Assembly (NCBI GenBank): GCA_963851295.1
Contig: CAWKOS010000001.1
Span: 620,001 to 684,000 of the forward strand
Direction: 5' to 3'
Origin: JAOPZW01 sp963851295
GTDB taxonomy: Bacteria > Actinomycetota > Thermoleophilia > Solirubrobacterales > Solirubrobacteraceae
Length of the DNA stretch: 64,000 bases
The position numbers were made by a program, and so were the translations under genes. The notes below the pieces were generated by a model, which ran no database searches, was not told the origin of the DNA, and worked only from the letters and a program-made list of their open reading frames with translations. Of this stretch, positions 57,116-64,000 are shown in pieces (position 1 is the stretch's first letter; every line of letters starts with the position of its first letter).

Positions 57116-58588
57116 ATGCGCCGGCGCCGGCCAGGGCTGCGCCTGCAGTTCGTCATCGCGCTGCTGGCCGTCAGCGTCGTGACCCTGGCGGCGGCGGTCG
57201 CCACCCTCGTGCCGCCGCTCGAGCACCGGCTCGCCAACGATCGCCTGCGCGACATGCGCGCGCTGGCGCGAACGGCCGACCTCGGGCTCTCGCGCCTGCC
57301 CCGGCGCGACCTCAGCGCGGGCTCGGAGCGCCAGCGCGCCGTGGTGCGCGAGCTCGCGCGGCGCATGGGCGGGCGCGTCGCGCTCTTCGACGCGCACGGG
57401 ATCGAGCTCGCCGACACCGACCCCGAGCGCCGCGAGCCGCGCTCGGCCACGCCCGAGCGGCTCGTCGACGCCGGCTTCGCGCGCTCCGGCGACGTCCTCG
57501 ACCAGGTCCGCGACGGCGAGGCGGTCGTGGTCGCGCCCGTGCGCACGCGGGCCGGCCGGCGCACCCTGGTCCTGCGCAAGTCGCTCGACGACAGCCGCGC
57601 CGCCGTCGCGGTCGTCCGCGGCGCGCTGCCGGTGGCGGGCGGCGTGGCGATCCTGCTGGCCGCGGGCCTCGGCGTCGCCCTCGGCTTCGGGCTCCTGCGC
57701 CGCCTGGAGCGCCTGCGCCAGGACGCGAGGCGGCTGGCCGAGGAGGGCATCGAGCAGCCGCTCGCGCTCGACACCGCAGGCGACGAGGTCGGCGAGGTCG
57801 CGCACGCGCTGGAGACGATGCGCGCGCGGCTGCACGCCGAGGAGCGCGGGCGGCAGGCCTTCCTGGCCACCGCCTCGCATGAGCTGCGCACGCCATTGGC
57901 GTCGCTGCGCGGGACCGTCGAGCTGTTGGAGGAGGAGCTCGACGGCGACGCGCCGGATCTGGACGGCGTGCGGCGGAGGGCCGCCGCCGCACGCCGCCAG
58001 ACCGACCGGATGACCGCCCTGGCCGAGGACCTGCTCGACCTCGGGCGGCTCGACGGCGGGGCCCAGCTGGCCGTCGAGCCCGTCGAGCTGGGCGAGCTCG
58101 CCGGGACGCTCGCGGGCGAGGTCGCGCCCGCCGCGCACGCCGGCGGCGTGACCATGGAGCTCGTGGCGCCCCAGCCGGTATGGGCGATGTGCGACCCGCG
58201 TGCGACCGCGCGCCTCCTGCGGGCGCTGCTCGAGAACGCGGTGCGCCACGGCGCGCCGGCCGACAGCGCGGTGACGATCGCCGTCACCAGCAGCGGCGAG
58301 CGCGCCCGCATCCGCGTGCTCGACGACGGCCCGGGCGTCCCGGAGGCCGAGCGCGAGCGGATCTTCGGGCGCTTCGAGCGCGGCGCGCGGGCAGGCGCCG
58401 GCTTCGGGCTCGGCCTCGCGATCGCGCGCGGGCTGGCCCGCCAGATGGGCGGAGACGTGACTGCGCCGGGGGAGGGACGCGGCGCCTGCTTCGAGGCGAC
58501 GCTCCCGGCCTGCGCGGCGCCTTCGGGCGCCGCGCAGGCCAGCGCTCACGAGGGGCCGCTCGAGACGGTCGCCGGCGCGCCGGCCTGA
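57116..58588 (+). CDS. Sensor histidine kinase
   Basis: A 490-residue membrane kinase. TM1 at about 10-33, an extracytoplasmic sensor of about 130 residues, TM2 at about 165-190, then HAMP. The phospho-acceptor is in LATASHELRTPLASLRG near 255. The ATP-binding domain has LLENAVRHG near 372, DDGPGVPEAERERIFGRF near 402 and GLGLAIARGLARQMGG near 435. The last 30 residues are low-complexity. It is the partner of the response regulator just upstream; its stimulus is unknown. Confidence 0.92.
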   Translation: MRRRRPGLRLQFVIALLAVSVVTLAAAVATLVPPLEHRLANDRLRDMRALARTADLGLSRLPRRDLSAGSERQRAVVRELARRMGGRVALFDAHGIELADTDPERREPRSATPERLVDAGFARSGDVLDQVRDGEAVVVAPVRTRAGRRTLVLRKSLDDSRAAVAVVRGALPVAGGVAILLAAGLGVALGFGLLRRLERLRQDARRLAEEGIEQPLALDTAGDEVGEVAHALETMRARLHAEERGRQAFLATASHELRTPLASLRGTVELLEEELDGDAPDLDGVRRRAAAARRQTDRMTALAEDLLDLGRLDGGAQLAVEPVELGELAGTLAGEVAPAAHAGGVTMELVAPQPVWAMCDPRATARLLRALLENAVRHGAPADSAVTIAVTSSGERARIRVLDDGPGVPEAERERIFGRFERGARAGAGFGLGLAIARGLARQMGGDVTAPGEGRGACFEATLPACAAPSGAAQASAHEGPLETVAGAPA

Positions 58589-58594
58589 GGGGCG

Positions 58595-60070
58595 TCAGTC
58601 CAGCGGCCAGTCGTGGACCGGCTCGTTGCCGTGCATGAGCTCGCGGTAGCGCATCGTCATCCGGCGCAGCGCCTCCTCGCGCTCGAGGCCGCCCTCGTAG
58701 AGGCGGTGGAAGACGGCGCTCTGCCATGACGCGCCGTTGCGCAGCGTCACGCACCGGCGCTCGATGATCTCGAGCAGACGGTCGGCGTCGGCGGAGTCGA
58801 TGCCGAGGCGGCCAAGGCCCTCGCGGGCCTGGGGCAGCAGCCGGCGCAGCACGAGCTCGGCCACGGGCACCTCCCCCACCCCCGGCCAGTAGACGCGCGC
58901 GTCGATGCCGTCGCGCGCGCCGACGTGGAAGTTCTCCTCGGCGGCCGAGAAGGACATCTGGCTCCACAGCGGCCGGTCGTCCTCGATGAGGACGCGCAGC
59001 AGGCCGTAGTAGAAGGCGGCGTTGGCGAGGATGTCGACGACCGTGGGGCCGGCGGGCAGGATCCGGTTCTCGACGCGCAGGTGCGGGCGGCCGCGGACGA
59101 CGTCGTAGATCGGGCGGTTCCAGCGGTAGATGGTGCCGTTGTGCAGCCGCAGCTCGGCGAGGTTGGGGATGTCGCCGCGGGCCAGCGTGTCGACCGGGTC
59201 CTCGTCCTCGGTCACGGGCAGCAGCGCCGGGAAGTAGCGGACGTTCTCCTCGAAGAGGTCGAAGATCGACGTGATCCAGCGCTCGCCGAACCAGACGCGC
59301 GGACGCACGCCCTGAGCCTTGAGCTCGTCGGGACGCGTGTCGGTGGCCTGCTCGAAGAGCGCGATGCGCGTCTCGCGCCACAGCTCCTTGCCGAAGAAGA
59401 ACGGCGCGTTGGCGCCGACCGCGACCTGCACGCCGGCGATCGCCTGCGCGGCGTTCCAGTGCGCGGCGAAGGCCTCGGGGGCGACCTGCAGGTGCAGCTG
59501 GACGCTCGTGCACGCCGCCTCGGGCGCGATCGTGTCGGCGTAGGTCGACAGCCGCTCGACGCCGCGGATGTCGATCTCGAGGTCCTCCCCGCGCGCCGCG
59601 AAGATCTGCTCGTTGAGCAGCGCGTAGCGCGGGTTGACGCTGAGGGCCCCGGCGTTCAGGTGCGCCCCGTCGATCGTCGGGAGGATGCCGATGATCATCA
59701 TGTGCGCGCCCGCGGTCCGCGACCGGCTCTCGGCGTGGTTGAGGCTCGCGCGGACCGACTCCTCGAGCTCGCCGAACACGGTCCCGGCGAGCTGGCGCGG
59801 CGCGACGTTGATCTCGATGTTGAACTGCCCCAGCTCGGTCTGGAAGTCGGGGTCGGCGATCGCCTCGAGGACCGCGGCGTTGGCGAGCGCCGGCCGGCCG
59901 TCGTCGTCGGTGAGGTTGAACTCGATCTCCAGGCCGAACGAGCCGCGCGCGGGCTCGAAGCTCTCGTCGGCGAGCATGCGCGCGAAGACGTCCAGGCAGG
60001 TGCGCACCTTCTCGCGGTAGCGCTGCCGGTCGGCCCGGCTGAACACCCGTGCGGCAACTTCCTGGCCCAT
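58595..60070 (-). CDS. Glutamate-cysteine ligase-like enzyme (GCS2-related family)
   Basis: A 491-residue protein. SFGLEIEFNLTDDDGRP near 42, LGQFNIEINVAPRQ near 78, CTSVQLHLQVAPEAFAAHW near 183 and HLRVENRILPAGPTVVD near 330 match the glutamate-cysteine ligase family widely found in actinobacteria. It should form gamma-glutamyl bonds with ATP, but the acceptor may not be cysteine. ATG 60070 is chosen because FSRADRQRYREKVRT begins the family. It is the second such ligase type in the window. Confidence 0.8.
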   Translation of the reverse strand: MGQEVAARVFSRADRQRYREKVRTCLDVFARMLADESFEPARGSFGLEIEFNLTDDDGRPALANAAVLEAIADPDFQTELGQFNIEINVAPRQLAGTVFGELEESVRASLNHAESRSRTAGAHMMIIGILPTIDGAHLNAGALSVNPRYALLNEQIFAARGEDLEIDIRGVERLSTYADTIAPEAACTSVQLHLQVAPEAFAAHWNAAQAIAGVQVAVGANAPFFFGKELWRETRIALFEQATDTRPDELKAQGVRPRVWFGERWITSIFDLFEENVRYFPALLPVTEDEDPVDTLARGDIPNLAELRLHNGTIYRWNRPIYDVVRGRPHLRVENRILPAGPTVVDILANAAFYYGLLRVLIEDDRPLWSQMSFSAAEENFHVGARDGIDARVYWPGVGEVPVAELVLRRLLPQAREGLGRLGIDSADADRLLEIIERRCVTLRNGASWQSAVFHRLYEGGLEREEALRRMTMRYRELMHGNEPVHDWPLD

Positions 60071-60193
60071 GTCTCTGGCGGGCAGTGTTCCCGCCGCGGG
60101 CGGGGGCTGCAACCCCTGGGATCCGACGCCCCGGGGCGTGGCGCGCGCCCGCGCCCGGTCCGGTGCCGGGACGGCGCCGCTGGATCGGGTCGG

Positions 60194-60643
60194 TCAACGA
60201 TCGCGTAGGCGCGGCTGATAGCGCGCGACGGTGAAGCCGATCAGCAGCGGGACGTGGATCGCGTAGACCACCAGCGAGAGCGTGATGACGACGAGCTGGC
60301 CGCCGCTCGTGCCGTCCTTGACGAAGACCCAGAGCAGGATCCCCGCCGTGATCGCATAGGCGAGCCCCGCCCACCGGGCCACGAGGAAGAAGGCGGGCCA
60401 GTTGAAGCCGGGCACGCGCAGCAGCGACACGACGTTGACCACGACGAGCGCCGCCGACGCCGCCAGCAGCGCGACCGCCGGGCCGAGCGGCACGTGGTGG
60501 GGCAGGTGCGAGGCGATCCAGATCCCGCCCGCGACGATCAGCGCCATCGACGCGATCGCCACCTGGGTCACGGGAGGCAGCGTGTCGTCGTCGGAGGGCG
60601 CGAGCGCCGGCTCGGCGATCGGCGCCAGCGCCTGCTCGCTCAT
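60194..60643 (-). CDS. Small membrane protein, unknown
   Basis: A 149-residue protein with four hydrophobic helices (about 28-45, 53-72, 82-102 and 115-135) and an acidic Pro-rich N-terminus. No family recognised. ATG 60643 overlaps the stop of the preceding membrane-protein gene (ATGA), so the two probably form a complex. Confidence 0.7.
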   Translation of the reverse strand: MSEQALAPIAEPALAPSDDDTLPPVTQVAIASMALIVAGGIWIASHLPHHVPLGPAVALLAASAALVVVNVVSLLRVPGFNWPAFFLVARWAGLAYAITAGILLWVFVKDGTSGGQLVVITLSLVVYAIHVPLLIGFTVARYQPRLRDR

Positions 60644-61254
60644 CCCGTCGCGACCTTGGTCATGATCACGAGCGTCGCCACCTGCATCGCGCCGATGATC
60701 CCGGCGGTGTAGATGAAGCGCTTCATGAGCCGCTGGATCACGGCCGGGTCGGGCTTGGGCTTCTTGAGCTCGAAGAGGACCGCGACGTTCGCCGGCTCGA
60801 GCAGGCCGAGCGCGATGACGGCCATCACTCCGACCACGATGTAGGACGCGACGATCCAGCCGTGCAGGCGGTAGTCGCTGTTGATCGTCCCCATGTAGCG
60901 CCCGAGCTGCCAGCCCGCCGCCAGGGTCACGGTGACGATCGTCGGCATGATCAGCAGCAGCTTCGGCATCAGCCGCGTCGTGAGCTCGATGCGCGCCGGG
61001 ATCGCCATGCGGCCGAGGATCGGCCCGAGCACGAGCCCGAGGAACAGGTCGATCGACGTCCACAGCGCCCCCGCCGCGACGTGGAAGAACTCGAGCGCCC
61101 ACAGCTTGTTGGCGGCGATCGCCGCGATCAGCCCGGCGAGCACGACGCCGACGATCGGCAGCCCGCGCAGCGGGACGATCTGGAAGTCCGGGCGCGGCGG
61201 CGCCTCGGCGGCGGGGGCGGCGGGAGCGGGAGCGGGGATCGCTACCTCGGCCAT
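60640..61254 (-). CDS. Membrane protein, DUF2269-like
   Basis: A 204-residue protein with about five membrane helices after an Ala/Pro-rich N-terminus. ALEFFHVAAGALWTSIDLFL near 52 with a conserved His resembles the DUF2269/CopD-like haem- or copper-associated membrane families; RFIYTAGIIGAMQVATLVIM forms the last helix. The assignment is tentative. ATG 61254 lies six bases after TATGCT. It is translationally coupled to the next gene. Confidence 0.68.
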   Translation of the reverse strand: MAEVAIPAPAPAAPAAEAPPRPDFQIVPLRGLPIVGVVLAGLIAAIAANKLWALEFFHVAAGALWTSIDLFLGLVLGPILGRMAIPARIELTTRLMPKLLLIMPTIVTVTLAAGWQLGRYMGTINSDYRLHGWIVASYIVVGVMAVIALGLLEPANVAVLFELKKPKPDPAVIQRLMKRFIYTAGIIGAMQVATLVIMTKVATG

Positions 61255-61260
61255 GGCGCG

Positions 61261-61266
61261 AGCATA
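61261..61266 (-). promoter_or_regulatory. Candidate -10 element of a leaderless promoter (membrane-protein pair)
   Basis: TATGCT on the minus strand, six bases before ATG 61254. Confidence 0.55.
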
Positions 61267-61294
61267 GACCCGCGCCGCGCCGCGGGACAGGGGT

Positions 61295-61335
61295 GGCGCC
61301 GCCCGCCGGACAGGGTGATGCCCGCCGGCGGCGCC
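61295..61335 (-). terminator. Hairpin after the helicase gene
   Basis: Nine-bp arms GGCGCCGCC (61295-61303) and GGCGGCGCC (61327-61335) enclose 23 bases, 10 bases after the helicase stop. No U-tract is present. Confidence 0.4.
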
Positions 61336-61345
61336 CGCCGGCGAC

Positions 61346-63427
61346 TCACTGGAACAGCGCGTCCACCGACACCTCGATCCGCCGGCCCGCGCCCGCGCGC
61401 CCGCCCGCGGCGCCGGCTCCGGGGGCGCCCGCCGGAAGGCCGTCGGCCCCGATGCCGGTGCACTCGGTGCGCCGGCACAGCGCCTGGACCTCGGCGGTCA
61501 GGAAGCGCGACGCCTTGCCGTAGCCGTGGCCGTCGTCGGCCCCGCGTGGTCGGTGGTAGTAGCGCAGCGGCACGTAGAGGTGCAGGTCGCGCTGGGCGCG
61601 CGTGAGCGCGACGTAGAGCAGGCGGCGCTCCTCCTCGATCGCCTCGCGGTCGCCCGCCGCGAGGTCGGACGGGAAGTTGCCGTCGTAGAGGGCCAGCACA
61701 TGGACCGCCTGCCACTCCAGGCCCTTGGCCGAGTGGACCGTGCTGAGCACGAGCCAGTCCTCGTCGAGGCTCCCGGGCCCGGCGAGGTCGGAGGCCGTGG
61801 CGGGCGGATCCAGGACGAGGTCGGCCACGAAGCGCCCGAGATCCGAGGCCTGGCCGGCGGCGGCCACGAGCGCATCGAGATCCTGCAGGCGCACCGCCCC
61901 GTCCACGTAGTGGGTCTCGACGATCGGTGCCAGCGCGTCGCGCAGGCCCTCCGCGCGAACGCCGGCGGCCGGCTCGCCCGCCGCCGCGCCCAGCGCGGCG
62001 AGGACCGCGTCCGCGGGCTCGCGTGCCGCGGTGGGCAGCCCGGCCCGTGCCTGCGACCAGCGCCCGAGGACGTCGACGAGCCCGCCCGCGTCGGGCTCGA
62101 GCGCCTCGAGGACGCGGTTGGCGGTCGCCGGCCCCACGCCCTCGAGGAGCTGGAGCCAGCGAAACCAGCTCAGCCTGTCGGCGGGGTTGTCGGCCAGGCG
62201 CAGGAGCGCGAGGAAGTCCTTGACGTGCGCCGCCTCCAGGTAGCGCAGGCCGCCGTACTTGACGTACGGGATGTCGCGGCGCGCGAGCTCGAGCTCGAGC
62301 AGGTCGGAGTCGTGCGACGCCCGCATCAGCACCGCCTGCTCGCGCAGGAGCGCCCCGCGCTCGCGCGCGTCGAGCACGCGCTCGCAGACCTCGGTCGCCT
62401 GCGCGGCCTCGTCGAGGCAGAGGACGAGCTCGGGCTCGCGCCCGCCTGGTCGCTCGGTGCGCAGCGCCTTGCGGTAGGCGCGCTCGGCCTGGCGCGCGAC
62501 CGCGTTGGCGACGTCGAGCAGTGGCTGCGTCGCGCGGTAGTTGCGCTCGAGCGCCACAACCGCCGCACCCGGGAAGTGCTGCGGGAACTCGAGGATGTGC
62601 TGCGGCGACGAGGACCGGAAGCCGTAGATCGCCTGCAGGTCGTCGCCCACCACGGTCACGTCGTCGCGCTGCGCGCGCAGCGCGCGGACGAGGTCGACCT
62701 GCAGGCCGTTGACGTCCTGGTACTCGTCGACCAGCAGATGGTCGATCGAGCGGCCCATGTCGGCCCCGATCACCTCGTCGCACGCGAGCGCGCGCCAGTG
62801 CAGGAGCAGGTCGTCGAGGTCGAGCACCCCGAGCGCCCGCTTGCGCGCGCCATAGGCGACGAAGAGGGCCGCGAGGTCCTCGCCGTGGCGCTCGCACCAC
62901 GGGAAGGACTCGACGAGCACCTCGCGCAATGGTCGCTGCGCGTTGACCGTGCGTGAGTAGACGTCGAGCAGCGTCGACTTGCGCGGGAAGCGCCTGCCCG
63001 TCTGTCCGAGGCCGGCCTCCTGGCGCACGAGGTCCATCAGGTCGGCGGCGTCGCCGGCGTCGAGCACGCCGAAGCCCGGCGGCAGGCCGAGCGCCGCCGC
63101 GTGCCGGCGAACGAAGCGGTGCGCAACCGAGTGGAAGGTGCCGCCCACCACCTTCGCGGCGTGGCGCCCGGCCGGCGCGCGGCCGAGGTACGCGCGCGCC
63201 CGCCCGAGCATCTCGCGCGCCGCCCGCCGCGTGAAGGTCACGAGCAGCAGGCGCTCGGGCGAGGCGCCCTCCTCGATGAGCCACGCGACGCGCGCGGCGA
63301 GCGTGGTCGTCTTCCCGGTCCCCGCCCCCGCCAGCACCAGCAGCGGCCCGGACGGATGGGTCGCGGCGGCGCGCTGCTCGGGGTTCAGCGCGTCCAGGTA
63401 TCCGGCGGTGGGCGACTCGACGAACAT
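61346..63427 (-). CDS. UvrD/PcrA-family ATP-dependent DNA helicase
   Basis: A 693-residue superfamily 1 helicase. Motif I is LAGAGTGKTTTLAARV near 33, motif II DEYQDVNGLQ near 229, motif III GDDLQAIYGFRSSSPQ near 260, motif V STVHSAKGLEWQAV near 560 and motif VI YVALTRAQRDLHLY near 605. LNPEQRAAATH at the start is the Q-motif. It unwinds DNA 3' to 5' in repair or replication restart. The C-terminal 60 residues are Gly/Ala-rich, without the usual RNA-polymerase-binding Tudor segment being evident. Confidence 0.92.
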   Translation of the reverse strand: MFVESPTAGYLDALNPEQRAAATHPSGPLLVLAGAGTGKTTTLAARVAWLIEEGASPERLLLVTFTRRAAREMLGRARAYLGRAPAGRHAAKVVGGTFHSVAHRFVRRHAAALGLPPGFGVLDAGDAADLMDLVRQEAGLGQTGRRFPRKSTLLDVYSRTVNAQRPLREVLVESFPWCERHGEDLAALFVAYGARKRALGVLDLDDLLLHWRALACDEVIGADMGRSIDHLLVDEYQDVNGLQVDLVRALRAQRDDVTVVGDDLQAIYGFRSSSPQHILEFPQHFPGAAVVALERNYRATQPLLDVANAVARQAERAYRKALRTERPGGREPELVLCLDEAAQATEVCERVLDARERGALLREQAVLMRASHDSDLLELELARRDIPYVKYGGLRYLEAAHVKDFLALLRLADNPADRLSWFRWLQLLEGVGPATANRVLEALEPDAGGLVDVLGRWSQARAGLPTAAREPADAVLAALGAAAGEPAAGVRAEGLRDALAPIVETHYVDGAVRLQDLDALVAAAGQASDLGRFVADLVLDPPATASDLAGPGSLDEDWLVLSTVHSAKGLEWQAVHVLALYDGNFPSDLAAGDREAIEEERRLLYVALTRAQRDLHLYVPLRYYHRPRGADDGHGYGKASRFLTAEVQALCRRTECTGIGADGLPAGAPGAGAAGGRAGAGRRIEVSVDALFQ

Positions 63428-63463
63428 GTGTTCGGAAGGTACGCGGCGCGCCGGACGCCTCGG

Positions 63464-63469
63464 TAGGGT
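63464..63469 (+). promoter_or_regulatory. Candidate -10 element of a leaderless promoter (DUF3089 lipase)
   Basis: TAGGGT seven bases before GTG 63477. The divergent helicase start at 63427 has its own TACCTT eight bases upstream. Confidence 0.5.
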
Positions 63470-63476
63470 CGCCGCC

Positions 63477-64000
63477 GTGCGACGGCTCCACCCGCTCCCC
63501 GCCGCGCTCGCCGCGCTCACCGCGCTGTCGCTCGCCGCGACGGCGGCGACGGCACCGGCCGCGCCCGCCGCCGCCACGACCGCGCCCGCCACGACGTGGC
63601 TGTGCCTCCCCGGCCGAACGCCCGACCCGTGCGCCCCCGGCCAGGCGACCACGCGCTTCAGCCCCACCGGCAAGCGCCTCGGCACCGCCCCCGCCCCGCG
63701 CGCGACCAAGCCGAAGATCGACTGCTTCTACGTCTATCCCACGGTCAGCGACCAGAAGCGGCTCGTAGCCACGCGCGCGATCGACCCCGAGGAGCGCTCG
63801 ATCGCGCTCTACCAGGCGGCCCGCTTCTCGCGCGTCTGTCGGGTCTTCGCGCCCATGTACCGCCAGTACACGCTGCAGGCCCTGACCCAGCGCCCCGCCG
63901 GGCCGGTGCGGACCACCTTCGTCGGCCCCGCCGCCTATGCCGACGTCGTCCAGGCCTGGCGGACCTACCTGCGCAAGTACAACCACGGCCGCGGCGTCGT
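63477..64000 (+). CDS. Secreted DUF3089 lipase/esterase (3' end missing)
   Basis: 174 residues are visible and the frame is open to the window edge. A signal peptide (about 1-33, Ala-rich) precedes TWLCLPGRTPDPC and KIDCFYVYPTVSDQ, the DUF3089 signature of alpha/beta hydrolases such as Rv1592c-type lipases. CRVFAPMYRQYTLQAL and YNHGRGVV precede the expected nucleophile segment, which falls outside the window. GTG 63477 is the likely start. It is divergent from the helicase gene. Confidence 0.78.
   Translation, partial: MRRLHPLPAALAALTALSLAATAATAPAAPAAATTAPATTWLCLPGRTPDPCAPGQATTRFSPTGKRLGTAPAPRATKPKIDCFYVYPTVSDQKRLVATRAIDPEERSIALYQAARFSRVCRVFAPMYRQYTLQALTQRPAGPVRTTFVGPAAYADVVQAWRTYLRKYNHGRGV

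Noticed and set aside
1..64000. Search for transposases, integrases, phage genes and attachment sites
   Set aside because: None was recognised. Gene organisation and codon use look uniform, so there is no sign of an integrated element.

Overview
The window is 64 kb of very G+C-rich bacterial chromosome. About 67 genes are packed tightly on both strands, many joined by 4-base start/stop overlaps. No rRNA, tRNA, CRISPR array, insertion sequence or prophage was found. The gene content (F420-type enzymes, PPK1/CHAD polyphosphate genes, a single-domain sugar ABC ATPase, ROK regulator, GtrA and GT-C envelope enzymes) and a secreted collagen-like protein with the N-terminus MQRLRTHLTYANAMATIAVF point to Actinomycetota, most likely class Thermoleophilia (Solirubrobacterales-like). 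That placement is inference from family resemblance only.

Layout. 1-5.9 kb: the 3' part of a two-domain SDR reductase, then a deacetylase/AlkZ-like pair, an F420-type reductase and an MmgE/PrpD protein. 5.8-7.9 kb: a VapB-VapC toxin-antitoxin pair chained by overlaps to an HD-fold protein and a glycolipid-binding-domain protein. 7.9-12.6 kb: a polyphosphate operon (ppx, two CHAD genes, ppk1). 12.6-22.5 kb: an ABC-2 exporter, secreted nucleases, a YbdK-type ligase, a collagen-like protein, acetyltransferases and dodecin. 22.5-34.7 kb: an S1C protease, amidohydrolase, uracil-DNA glycosylase-like protein, alpha/beta hydrolases, F420-dependent reductase-like and truncated-haemoglobin genes, and a DeoR-MFS-HAD operon. 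34.7-37.5 kb: a large adenylate cyclase-ATPase. 37.5-45.4 kb: a complete D-xylose operon (ROK regulator, xylF, xylG, xylH, a Gfo/Idh/MocA dehydrogenase, xylA, xylB). 45.5-49.3 kb: nicotinamidase, a TetR/membrane-protein pair and a stand-alone IF-1. 49.3-58.6 kb: a drug exporter, envelope glycosyltransferases, an esterase and a two-component system. 58.6-64 kb: a glutamate-cysteine ligase-like enzyme, two membrane proteins, a UvrD-type helicase and the start of a DUF3089 secreted lipase.

Three window-wide patterns stand out. First, at least eleven transcription-unit-leading genes carry TANNNT exactly 6 or 7 bases before the start codon and lack a clear Shine-Dalgarno sequence, the signature of leaderless transcription. 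Second, many gene ends carry strong hairpins with no U-tract. Third, regulators sit beside readable operators: a 10-bp-phased tandem repeat at the DeoR gene, a perfect palindrome upstream of the TetR/membrane-protein pair, and an 11-bp-phased direct repeat at the OmpR-type response regulator.

Two regulator genes (TetR near 29.6 kb, DeoR near 34.6 kb) are each split by a single extra base. These are either sequencing errors or real lesions.
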